DNA of 64,000 bases from positions 39,271,689 through 39,335,688 of the forward strand of contig CM042012.1 of NCBI GenBank assembly GCA_023525715.1, given 5' to 3'. Both the position numbers and the translations under genes were made by a program. Positions 48,235 through 64,000 of the stretch are shown in pieces (positions within the stretch are counted from its first letter, which is position 1; every line of letters begins with the position of its first letter). The DNA is from Cichorium intybus (Eukaryota > Streptophyta > Magnoliopsida > Asterales > Asteraceae). The notes beneath the pieces were generated by a model. That model ran no database searches, was not told where the DNA came from, and worked only from the letters and a program-made list of their open reading frames with translations.

Positions 48235-48828
48235 TCAAACATTACTCGAATCTTGAGACGGCAATTCCATGGTCCATATCGCTAATCGAGTCGCAATTAT
48301 CAAATCAGGAATTCTTCTCAATACGTCTTGTTTAACCTCACCTTCCAATCCCGGCATTGCAAAATCATCATTTTGGCAAGATCGAAGAGAGTTAACAGCT
48401 GTTTTCAACCACGTTCTAATGTTCTTATTATGAAACATAAAAACTTGCATATGTTGTGCCTTTTGGGCTTCTGCTAATTCATCCACTTCTTTTAGGGTTT
48501 TCCTTAAGTCATCAACGACATTATCCATGTCATCCAAGCAACCTTTAATGGCAGCATGTTCATTGGCACGTAGCTTTCTATGGCGGGCCCAATCGGTCAT
48601 GTTTGCCTTGAGGCTAAGGCTTTTTTGAAGGCCAAAATTGATGATTTTACGAATGGTGTTATTGGGATCGATCTCTTTGTCTTTCTTTAATTTCTCTATG
48701 GTTTTCTTGCATGCCTCCGGGTTGCTAGCGTCTTTGCAAATATCTGGGTCTAATGCTGATGTAGGAATTGTTGCGATGAGGTAAAACACCGTTAACGTTG
48801 TTAAGAAAGAGGTGGTAGATTTTGACAT
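48235..48828 (-). CDS. Secreted PMEI/invertase-inhibitor domain protein, 197 aa
   Basis: Proteins with this four-helix domain bind and inhibit pectin methylesterases or acid invertases in the apoplast. The chosen start, MSKSTTSFLTTLTVFYLIAT, gives a clear signal peptide ending near PTSA. An in-frame upstream Met at 48891 would bury the signal, and a TATA-like ATATAGAAAA (minus, 48896-48905) suits the shorter start. The mature part has the family's four cysteines: Cys in DPDICKD and PEACKK (first helical hairpin), GCLDDM, and LRSCQND. The third and fourth are spaced as in PMEI proteins. Length is typical and there are no introns, as usual. Whether it targets PME or invertase cannot be read from sequence. 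A PMEI-PME gene lies 14 kb to the left on the same strand. Confidence 0.85.
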   Translation of the reverse strand: MSKSTTSFLTTLTVFYLIATIPTSALDPDICKDASNPEACKKTIEKLKKDKEIDPNNTIRKIINFGLQKSLSLKANMTDWARHRKLRANEHAAIKGCLDDMDNVVDDLRKTLKEVDELAEAQKAQHMQVFMFHNKNIRTWLKTAVNSLRSCQNDDFAMPGLEGEVKQDVLRRIPDLIIATRLAIWTMELPSQDSSNV

Positions 48829-48905
48829 GTTTACGTCTGCTTTTGTTGAAGGATGATTTCTTGAAGTGTTTGTGTTCTGATATCGAAACAAATTTTCTAT
48901 ATTTT

Positions 48906-51240
<2,335 letters not shown>

Positions 51241-52489
51241 TTATTGATGAAAATTATTGAAATTCCCAGTTTCCATCTCTTCAGCATCCTCAAACCGTTG
51301 GTCATTGATTTGAAGCTACAATAATTTTTTAAACATCAGTTATAAAAGATTTAACCCAAAAAAAAAAAGATAAATACAAAATGGGTGAAAAAAAATACCT
51401 CTAGCACACTGCGAGCTAGGTCATTGTCGCCATTTGAATAACCAATGGTGAAAGGAATTTGTAAGTCATTCCACTCTGATTCGTCTGTATAGTAAGTCAC
51501 GAATAATGAGGTCTTAATTAACAAGATAAACAAGATGAAAGAGTTAAAAAACGGTACCAATGGAAGCTCCCAATTGATCAGGACTAAAAATCCAGTTGTG
51601 TTCTTCTTCTTCATCTGAAAAAAGAATAAGAATGTAGGTATATTCAATGGAATTCGTTGTTTAAAGGGGTCATGAAGGAAAACAATTAGATTACCTTCAA
51701 TGGGTTCAGGATTTAGCTCTGCGCATTCACAGAATATTTGAAAAAGAGTATCCACTATCAATTGAAACCATTAACGGGTTAGGAAAACTATTTGTTGCTT
51801 CAATTATGCAAAAGTGAGATGTAAAATATACATGGAGTAGGATCCGAAGGTATAAGCCTCATTTCAGTGATCTTCGACAAATCCAGTGTGTCACTTGATT
51901 CTGAATCGTGGCTTTCTGATCCATCCTCCTCATCTCCGGTGTCAATCTTGTGAATTAAAATTAGAAAATGAAAAAGAAAGAGGTGAATTCTAACTTGATT
52001 ACAAGATAAATCTCAACAAAAACCAGTAGATGAATCAGTATAAGTTAAAGCCAAACCCTAAACCCTAGAATCACACGATCGCAGAGCGATTGGTTCTTAG
52101 AGGAAGGATACCTGAGTATAGATGCAAGGAGACTCAAATGCCTCAGGATGCCTAGAAACTGCGTGAAGTGATACTGACAAGAAATCAACCGAATAACCTT
52201 TCGTCCTCGATGTATCGCTCAACCACACCACTTGCCTGTAAATGAATACGAAATGCAATCATCAGTGACCTATGGATGTGTGCGTAAGAGTGTGGAGATG
52301 CGAAGAACTATGGATGTACTTGGTGGTTATGTAGAGAGTGCCAGGGGAGTCGGGAGGGCGGTTGCCGAGGACAATGGAGACGTTCGGCTCGACGTGCATA
52401 AGCTCCTCCCCGTTGTCGGTATCGAGAACAGGTGTACCGGAGGCACCATCTTCGGACCTCGCCGTGAACAGCCTTAACCCTGCCACCAT
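51241..52489 (-). CDS. ICln: ICln (pICln, methylosome subunit), seven exons, 228 aa
   Basis: ICln chaperones Sm proteins for PRMT5-dependent methylation and spliceosomal snRNP assembly; older names call it a chloride conductance regulator. Exons on the minus strand are 52489-52320, 52235-52112, 51946-51832, 51754-51695, 51614-51558, 51484-51399 and 51315-51241. All introns are GT-AG and all phases join without a stop. The first exons give the PH-like domain: PVLDTDNGEELMHVEPNVSI, GNRPPDSPGTLYITT, QVVWLSDTSR, and VDFLSVSLHAVSRHPEAF. Then come an acidic loop (IDTGDEEDGSESHDSESSD), SKITEMRLIPSDPTPLDTLF, and CECAELNPEP. The C-terminus has DEEEEHNWIFSPDQL, NGDNDLARSVLELQINDQRF and EDAEEME. Order, acidic segments and length match plant ICln. 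The start is the Met of MVAGLRLF; an upstream in-frame ATG at 52528 is less likely. A hAT MITE sits 86 bp upstream. Confidence 0.93.
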
Positions 52490-52575
52490 GATTCCCTCTG
52501 TTTTGTATTCAGAAATGTTTGTGTTCAATTTTAGGGTTTATGGAAGGGAAATTAAAAAAAGAAAACAATTATATT

Positions 52576-52972
52576 TAGGACTCTAAACGAACACGAACGA
52601 TTGTATGTTCATGTTCATTCATTTAATTAGTCGAATAAACGAACATGTTTTTTTGTTCATGTTCGTTCATTTAATAAATTATTTTGTTTATGTTTGTTCG
52701 TTTATGTTCGTGAACATGCTAAACGAACATAAACGAATAGAGATAAACAAACATAATTGAACATATATTAACATAAACAAACATCTAATATTGTAATGTA
52801 ATTAAACACAATGAACATATATGAACATAAAACAAACTATTGTTCATGTTCGTTCGTTTAACTAAATGAACAAGAATTTGTGTTCGTGTTCATTCATTTA
52901 TTAAATAAACAAACTTCTCGTTGAATAGTTCACGAACGATTCAATAAAAGTTCGGGTTCGATTACGGCCCTA
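52576..52972. mobile_element. hAT MITE with 8-bp target duplication, upstream of ICln
   Basis: The left end TAGGACTCTAAACGAACACG has slight decay. Read inward, the right end is TAGGGCCGTAATCGAACCCG. ATTATATT flanks both sides (52568-52575 and 52973-52980). It is the same family as the element at 37720-38237. The insertion starts 86 bp upstream of the ICln start codon. Confidence 0.9.
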
Positions 52973-52980
52973 ATTATATT

Positions 52981-53370
52981 TTAAAAAACATTATCTTATT
53001 TCAATACTATATAAGCAACCGAGGGAATATTTTGAGGAAAGAACATGTCACCAAAAGCATCATCTCCTGGATTCTTCTTGAACCGTTGATTTGCTTCTCA
53101 GCCTCTATTTGATCGGAGGTTCACAAATTGACCGCCATTTGCTCCAATATTTTGCCTCCATGCCAGGGACAGTTGTATACCACGTCCGCCTTCACCCTCA
53201 TTTTCACCTACTCAATTTTTTCCTGAGTGGAAATGTGTATACCAAATAGGCTTTCTTTTCTAACACGATTTCTTTTGGAGTATACCACCATTCCCATTCC
53301 ACCACTCCTCACTTTTTAGCTATTGGATTTCTCTCTCACCGCATATATATACGCTTAATTATTATATAAA
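52981..53370. other. Short unassigned stretch with a minus-strand coding-like fragment
   Basis: On the minus strand, 53175-53040 reads as NIGANGGQFVNLRSNRG, a stop, then EANQRFKKNPGDDAFGDMFF. It resembles a degraded 3' exon, but I do not recognise the family. Confidence 0.3.
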
Positions 53371-56141
<2,771 letters not shown>

Positions 56142-56145
56142 GTTA

Positions 56146-59018
56146 CTAGGCGTATCCCCGCGCGTTGCGCAGGAATAAAATATATTTGGTAAAAGATATT
56201 GGCATATCATATAAGAATCTGAAAACATAAGATCTAATGAAAATGCATAGGTTTAATTATAAATATGTCATTACAATATATATCATGTATCAATTATAAA
56301 ATTTTCATCACAAAACTCAAACACAATATCATAATCATATATTTAATATAATTATAGTGTTATCAACATGTTAATTTAACCAACATCAATAAAACATACA
56401 ATAGTAATTTTGTATTATATATGTATAGTGTAATTAAAACATAAGAAAATGTCATAACATGAATTAGCTCAACATCTAAAATAAAATAGAAATAAACATA
56501 GTAATAATATTACAAATGTTACCATTGAGAAAGAATTGTATTATTATGCCAATTTTTCTTCATGAGTTTCATTAAAGGTAATGGATAAGAACTTTTACAG
56601 ATTTTATTATTTAGTTACATTCGAAACATTACATTTCATTGTTTACCCTATCTATTATAAAAACTAACAATATACTTTGACTTATAAATAATTTCACAAA
56701 ATCAAACTTAAAGACTCTCTTTAAACATAACTAACTCTAATTGATAATTAAGGAAAAAAGAATCACTTTTGTCTACTGAATAGTATCGTAGTATGAACTT
56801 TTATGAATTTGATATACATATTACACCATGGAAAAAAAAGTTCTCTATATTTCTCTTTTTCATCCGATGAACACATAAATACCTAGAAAAAAAATATTGA
56901 GATAAGTTAGTAAATAATGAAACTAAAGCACGAAATCTCAAGGGATGTTAGCAAAATATATAAATACGTTTCAAGTCTTATTTTCCTTCATCTCATTCTT
57001 TAAGCCAAGCAAATTAATTTATCTCAATAAACTATATATACATCTATATTAACCATAATCACCGATTAAATATCATAAGTTAGAAAAACTCTTAAGTTGT
57101 AGTAATTAATTAGTTGAGAATTGAAAGGTTTTTATTTATGATTAACCAATATAAATTACTAACCATTAATTAGACTAAGTTGAAGAGTTTAGTAGTTTCA
57201 AAAGAACATGGTTCAAGATAGATGACATATCCTGAACCACGTTGAATTGTAAGATATTTATTATAATACTTATAAAGATTTTAAAGATAAATATAAAAAT
57301 AAAGAAAGATGACGATTTAATCAAATATAATTAATTTAATTAAATAAAAGTTTTGAAATTAATATATAAGAGATAATTATTTTTATCAAACCATATGCTT
57401 TTATATCTATATACTACTTAAAAGTCAAAAAAAAATAATCAATATAATATATTTTAGTTAAAAACATTTCATGGAGTGCTTAATTGATTAATTTATAAAA
57501 CTTAAAACCTATTCAACTATCATCATTTGATACCCATAAATTATAACATCTTAAATAGACTACTTAATATTATTATTATGGAAGCCAAAAACTCTTGAAT
57601 GATTGTAATTAATTAGTGGAAAGTTGAAGAGTTTTGTAAGTTTCAAATGAATATAGTGCAAGTATGATTCATATCTCCAACCATATACATTTAAATACCT
57701 CTATTATATGATTTATACATTTAAATACATCTATTATATGATTTATAATGATGATACTGATAATGATAAGATAATGATATAATGATAGTTATGGTAATGA
57801 TAATGATAACGATGATAGATGATTTTGATCATTTATTTTAGATAACATTTTATAATGAATTCGGTGCATAAAATAACTAATTATATTTATATCATATTTT
57901 ATAAAGTTTTATTATTTTTCTATTATATTTTTCTTAAGTTTTAGATTAGTAGTTTTTCTATTATATTAATACTATGTTTTAAATTAGTAGTTTTTTTTGC
58001 TCAACAATCTTAACCATGCTATATCATTCAATCTAAAAACATCAATAAAACATTATAAGAAATAAATATAATATTAATGTTAAAAATGTAACAATGATCA
58101 TAATGAAAACAAATAAATTCATAACTCAAGAACGATCAAACAAAGCTAATAATTATTTGACCAACATGTTGGCAAATCAAGTCAATAGATAATCTATTGA
58201 TAATAACATTATTCTTCATTCAAATAAATCAATACATTGCAATATTTCAAAAACTTAAATATTTAACTCAATCATATTAAGAATCAAGAGAGATGAAATA
58301 GAGATAATACATCTTTCATCATATTGATTATCAAACTAATAAGAAATAGAATCCATCATTATTTCAATCTTGAAAATAAAAAATTTCATATGAAGATGAA
58401 AAAAACCTTATTGTATTGTGTATAATAATAACATTTATCTAACATTAAAATAATTTTAATACCATAAAAATACTAAAACATCTATTTTAACATTCGTATT
58501 ATAAAACTTCCTAAACATTTACAAATTGTACAAAGAGAATATACAGAAATCAACATACATTTTATGTATATAAACAATGCGTGTTGCAATAATCATTGAT
58601 CGATGTCGGAAACTAACTTTTTCAAACTTATTAAATACTTACAAATCATATAAAGAGAATATACGGAAATCAACATACATTTTAGATTTAGAAACACGAT
58701 ATGTTGCAATAACCGTTGATGCCGCAAACTAACTTTTTCAACCATTCATATTTGAATCACAAATCTCTTCAAATGACATGTATCTTTTTATGAGCAAAAG
58801 TTGTTTATATACTACTAATATAAGTTACAATGTGTATAAATGAGGAAAATAAAAAGTCATTACTAATTAATAACCATAAGTTAAAAACTCTTAAGTTGTA
58901 AGTAGTAAGTACACATAAATTTTAAAGCTCTTGAGTTGTAGTGGGAGTTTCAAATGAATGTGATGCTAGTATTTGAGCTATCTTGAACCACATCATTTCA
59001 ATGGCCTCAATTATAAGA
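56146..59018 (-). mobile_element. Helitron B of a tandem trio (minus orientation)
   Basis: CTAGGCGTATCCCCGCGCGT at 56146 is the 3' terminus with hairpin. The 5' end TCTTATAATTGAGGCCAT (minus) ends at 59018. Only four bases separate it from Helitron A. About 2 kb of its body (56146 to about 58330) is colinear and highly similar to Helitron C (59023 to about 61190). A GATAAT-type microsatellite lies at 57740-57830. No protein-coding capacity was found. Confidence 0.8.
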
Positions 59019-61694
59019 TTTACTAGGCGTATCCCCGCGCGTTGCGCAGGAATAAAAATATTTGATAAAAAATATTGACATATTATATAAGAATCTGAAA
59101 ACATTAGATCTAATATAAATACGTAGGTTTAGTTATAAATATCTCAACACAATATATATCATGTATCAATTATAAAATTTTCATCACAAAACCCAAACAC
59201 AATATCAAAATCATATATTTAATATAATTATAATGTTATTAATATGTTAATTTAACCAACATCAATGAAACATCCAATAGTAATTTTGTATTATATATGG
59301 ATAGTGTAATTAAAACATAAGAAAATGTCTTAACATGAATTAGCTTAACATCTAAAATAAAATAGAAATAAACATAGTAATAATATTACAAATGTTACCA
59401 TTGAGAAAGAATTGTATTATTATGAAAATTTTTCTTCATTAGTTTCATCAAAGGTGATGAATAACAACTTTTGCATATTTTATTATTTAATTACATTCGA
59501 ATCATTACATTTCATTGTTTACCTTATCTATTATAAAAACTAACAATATACTTTGACTTGTAAACAATTTCACAAAATCAAACTTAAAGACTCTCTTTAA
59601 ACATAACTAACTCTCATTGATAATTAAAGAAAAAAGAATCGCTTTTGTCTCTTGAATAATATCGTAGTATGAATTTTATGAATTTGATATACATATAACA
59701 TCATGCAAAAGATAGTTCTCTATATTTCTCTTTTTCATCCGATGAACACATAAATACCTAGAAAAAAAAAGAAATATTAAGGTAAGTTAGTAAATAATGA
59801 AACTAAACCACGAAATCTCAATGGATGTTAGCAAAATATATAAATGTGTTTCAAGTCTTATTTTCCTTCATCTTATTCTTTAAGCCAAGCAAATTAATTT
59901 ATCTCAATAAACTATATATACATCTATATTAACCATAATCAACTATTAAATATCATAAGTTAGAAAAACTTTTATGTTGTAGTAATTAATTAGGTGAGAA
60001 TCGAAAGGTTTTTATTTATGATTAACCAATATGAATTATTAACCAGTTAATTAGATTAAGTTGAAGAGTTTGATAGTTTCAAAAAAACATGGTTCAATAT
60101 AGATGACATATCTTGAACCACATTGAATTGTAAGGTATTTATTATAATAATTATAAAGATTATAATGATAAATATAAAAATAAAGAAAGATAACGATTTA
60201 ATCACTTATAATTAATTTAATTAAATAAAAGTTTCATAATTAATATATAAGATATAATTATTTTTATCAAACCATATGCTTTTATTTCTATATACTACTT
60301 AAAAGTCAAAAAGTTTAATCAATATAATATATTTCAATTAAAAACATTTCATTAAGTGCTTAATTGATTAATTTAAAAAACTTAAAACCTATTCAACTAC
60401 CATCATTTGATACTCATAAATTATAACATCTTAAATAGACTACTTAATATTATTAGTATGCAAGCCAAACTCTTGAATGATTGTAATTAATTAGTTGAAA
60501 GTTGAAGGGTTTTGGAAGTTTCAAATAAATATCGTGCACGTATGATTCATATCTTCAACCATATACCTTTAAACACCTCTATTATATGATTTATAATGAT
60601 AATGATAATGATAATGATAATGATAACGATGATAGATGATAGATGATTTTGGTCATTTATTTTAGATAACATTTTATAACGAATTTGATACATAAAATTA
60701 CTATAATTATATTTATATCATGTTTTATAAAGTTTTATTATTTATTATACTTTTATTAAGTTTTAGATTAGTAGTTTTTTCTATTATATTATTACTATGC
60801 TTTAAATTAGTAGTTTTTTTTGCTCAACAATCTTATCCATGCTACATCATTTAATCTAAAAACATCAACCAAACATCATAAAAAATAAATATAAGATTAA
60901 TGTTAAAAATGTAACAATGATCACAATGAAAACAAATAAATTCATAACTGAAGAACGATCAAAAAAGCTAATAATTATTTGACCATCATCTTGGCAAATC
61001 AAGTCAATAGATAATCTATTGATAGTAACATCATTCTTCATTCAAATAAACCAACATGTTGATTTCAAAAACTTAAAAATTCAACTCATTATATTAAGAA
61101 CCAAGAGAGATGAAATAGAGATCATATATTTTTCTTCATATTCATTGTCAAACTAATAAGAAATACAATTCATCGTTATTTAAATCTCGAAAATAAAAAT
61201 CTAAAAAAGTGAGAATAATAACAATTTTAACTAAAAGTCAAACAATATAATATAATCATCTATTTTAAGTTAAGTGTATATGAACAATCCAACATTAAAA
61301 ATATAGTATAACACATTGACATGAACTATGTTAGAATCTAATACAAACAAATAAAATGTATTAACAATAATACATAATGTCACAACAGTAATATTATTTT
61401 CCTTGCCAAATAATGCTAATCTGAAAAACGTAAAAGATGTTTGTTTGCTAAAGTATTAAGATGTTTTGTAGCTAAAGCTTTTTTACTTGTATTTATGTGA
61501 CGATTTTTTACCTTTTCAATGTTTAATTTTTTTACATGACAATAATGTCAACTTTTATATCATTTTTCATGTTAAATAATATTAATCTTAAAAAAATTCT
61601 ACAAAACCAAACCATTAAATACTTCATTAAACAACATAAGCCTAATTATTCAAACATTATAAAACATTTTTTTGATGAATATGGATTAGAAAAC

Positions 61695-62560
<866 letters not shown>

Positions 62561-62731
62561 CATACTTGTGGATCAACAATAGATTATCGAAGTATTGAAA
62601 ATCACTAATTACAAAGAATAATCAATTATACTAAATGTATTATATATCTTTCTAACGTTATGTTACGTTTCTTCTTTCTAATACAATATTAACATATGTA
62701 CCTCCAAAGTATATGTTAGCAACCATGTCGT

Positions 62732-62773
62732 TCTCTTGCCTCTTGCCTCTTGCCTCTTGCCTCTTGCCTCTTG
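62732..62773 (+). repeat. Heptamer minisatellite (CTCTTGC)n
   Basis: Five to six head-to-tail copies of CTCTTGC, followed by a variant CTCTTGA. Confidence 0.95.
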
Positions 62774-63093
62774 ACTTATGATTTTTTTTAGTTTCTTCAT
62801 GTTTCTCCTTTGTAATACAATATGAAAATTTGAAATTTTAAAGTGGGTGTGCTCTCAAGTCAATTTTTCTTCCATCATATTCTCCAAGATAGAATCAAAT
62901 TTATATGTGAACTATATATGACTCTTAGATTAATTAGGTGTAATAAGTAACAATTAAGTATCATAGGTTAAAAGACTCTTGAGTTGTACATGTTTAATTA
63001 TATGAAAGTGAAAAGCTTTGAAAGTTTCAAATGAATATGGTGCAAGAATGAGACATATCTTGAACCATATTCATAATGGCCTCTATTATAAGA

Positions 63094-63860
63094 GTTATAT
63101 AGATGAATTGCAAGGGGTTTCTAGAAGGTTTGGTGGGGGGTAGGGGGTTTCGGTTTTTAAGCGGGGTGCTTCTTTTTGCCCTCTTCTTGGCTGCCACGTT
63201 CTTGTCCACCTCCTGCTTCGTCCGATACTTTCCCGTTTGCCACCTCTTCACTGTGTGTCTGCTTCATCCTTTTTGCTCTGCATCTTCCCAATCGTCATCC
63301 ATTACACCTAGAACTTCCCACTATTATCTGTAGACGGCGACATAGCGACAGGGTCGAACCGACGACGACCTGGGAGGCTGATGATGGCGGTGGCGGTCAT
63401 GTGTTCTGAATCCGCCAGTTTGGGGTGAAATTGAGTGATAGAAAGAGCGTCATCGGAGCAGTCGTCTGTGTGTGCGAGTCGAGCACGTCTCTTCTTCACC
63501 CTCTCCCTTGGTCTGTGCTTCTAGAACAGTCGTTTCTTTCTCTCAATCTCTCCTGCTAAAAAAAAACCCTAGCCGATCTCAGTTTTTCATCTGTTTAGTG
63601 GTTGGGTTTTATATATGTGATAAAACGAGGTCTTACGTAAACACAACAAGAAAAGGATAAAGATAGAGGGAGAATCCTCTCATCTTCATCATCGTCTCTC
63701 CAATGGCTTCTTCTTCTACCTATAAAAGGTTTATTTAATTTAGAGATTATTTTGGTGATGGTTCGTATTCAAGTTATACTGAAAACTCAGACAGTCTCCT
63801 CCTCTCTCCCGTTTTCGCTTTTCCTTCTCACGCACACACAGAACTTCACCGGAATTCGCC
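63094..63860. other. Promoter/leader-like DNA upstream of the right-edge gene
   Basis: Base composition rises towards coding levels from about 63110. CT-rich stretches (63560-63710, 63790-63840) and a TATA-like CTATAAAAGG at 63719-63728 suggest a promoter and leader for a plus-strand gene starting near 63861. Minus- and plus-strand frames at 63027-63660 overlap each other and match nothing I recognise. Confidence 0.4.
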
Positions 63861-64000
63861 ATGGATTCAGCTCTCCAAATCCCCCAAAATCCTCAAGCCT
63901 TCTTCATGAAAGGCACATGGTGACCTTCTCACTTCAATCTCTCAAATTAACCTTGAAATTCATTGATATTTTGCAGCATCAGAAGAGAAGGTGAACGATA
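63861..64000 (+). CDS. Possible 5' end of an unidentified gene, cut by the window edge
   Basis: ATG at 63861 sits in the good plant context GCCATGGA. It opens MDSALQIPQNPQAFFMKGT up to 63919. Without splicing, a stop follows at once. A candidate intron runs from GTGACC (63920) to TTTTGCAG (63976). Joining gives ..MKGT-CIRREGER.. to the edge. That intron is only 57 bp, short for a plant. A TATA-like CTATAAAAGG lies about 140 bp upstream. The protein family is not recognised. The alternative is that all of this is untranslated leader and the true start lies outside the window. Confidence 0.3.

Noticed and set aside
51351..51761. Minus-strand 136-residue frame as a gene of its own
   Set aside because: It runs through introns of the ICln gene. 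Only its SEWNDLQIPFTIGYSNG and neighbouring parts are exons, joined by clear GT-AG junctions.

Overview
The window comes from a flowering-plant nuclear genome, most likely a eudicot. It carries plant-type pectin methylesterase and ICln genes with short GT-AG introns, plant telomere-type TTTAGGG repeats, and plant transposon classes (copia, TRIM, Helitron, Stowaway, hAT and MULE remnants). I cannot name the species; an Asteraceae-like asterid is a guess. The DNA is AT-rich and strongly repeat-dominated, with about seventeen long (TA)n arrays. Almost every long open frame of alternating Tyr-Ile is a translation of these arrays and is not a gene.

Genes. Three intact genes were found, all on the minus strand. 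(1) A two-exon PMEI-PME pectin methylesterase (32495-34181) has all catalytic residues at canonical spacing. (2) A single-exon secreted PMEI-domain protein lies at 48235-48828. (3) A seven-exon ICln/pICln gene (51241-52489) has every splice junction readable and encodes 228 residues. A possible first exon of another gene begins at 63861 and runs off the right edge. PME and the PMEI-like protein could act on the same substrate system (cell-wall pectin de-esterification and its inhibition), but they lie about 14 kb apart and nothing shows co-regulation.

Layout. 1-2078: 5' end of a minus-strand, probably Ty3/gypsy, element (PBS plus 1.9-kb LTR). 2373-4831: (TA)n arrays enclosing an inverted-repeat element remnant. 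6222-6474: TRIM. 7937-16027: a nest made of a (TA)n array, a palindromic element carrying a copia element whose 3' LTR is split by a solo LTR, a second TA-bounded inverted-repeat element, a Helitron, and a compound microsatellite. 16325-18341: broken minus-strand copia. 18671-18816: perfect palindrome. 20532-20785: Stowaway MITE. 24150-29830: decayed copia sequences, one with a four-fold repeated zinc-knuckle segment. 32495-34181: PME, with a train of four different TA-bounded inverted-repeat elements immediately upstream (34379-39678). 40678-42115: hAT MITE and a MULE transposase remnant. 43713-46109: solo LTR inside a 39-bp minisatellite. 48235-52972: PMEI-like gene, ICln gene and an hAT MITE in the ICln promoter region. 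53371-63093: three head-to-tail Helitrons, the last carrying another TA-bounded element filled with telomere-type repeats.

The most unusual theme is a group of at least seven inverted-repeat elements, differing in length and interior, that all sit exactly inside (TA)n microsatellites and share a terminal pattern (GGG..GG[A/T]TCAA..GAACC). They look like members of one microsatellite-targeting transposon superfamily.
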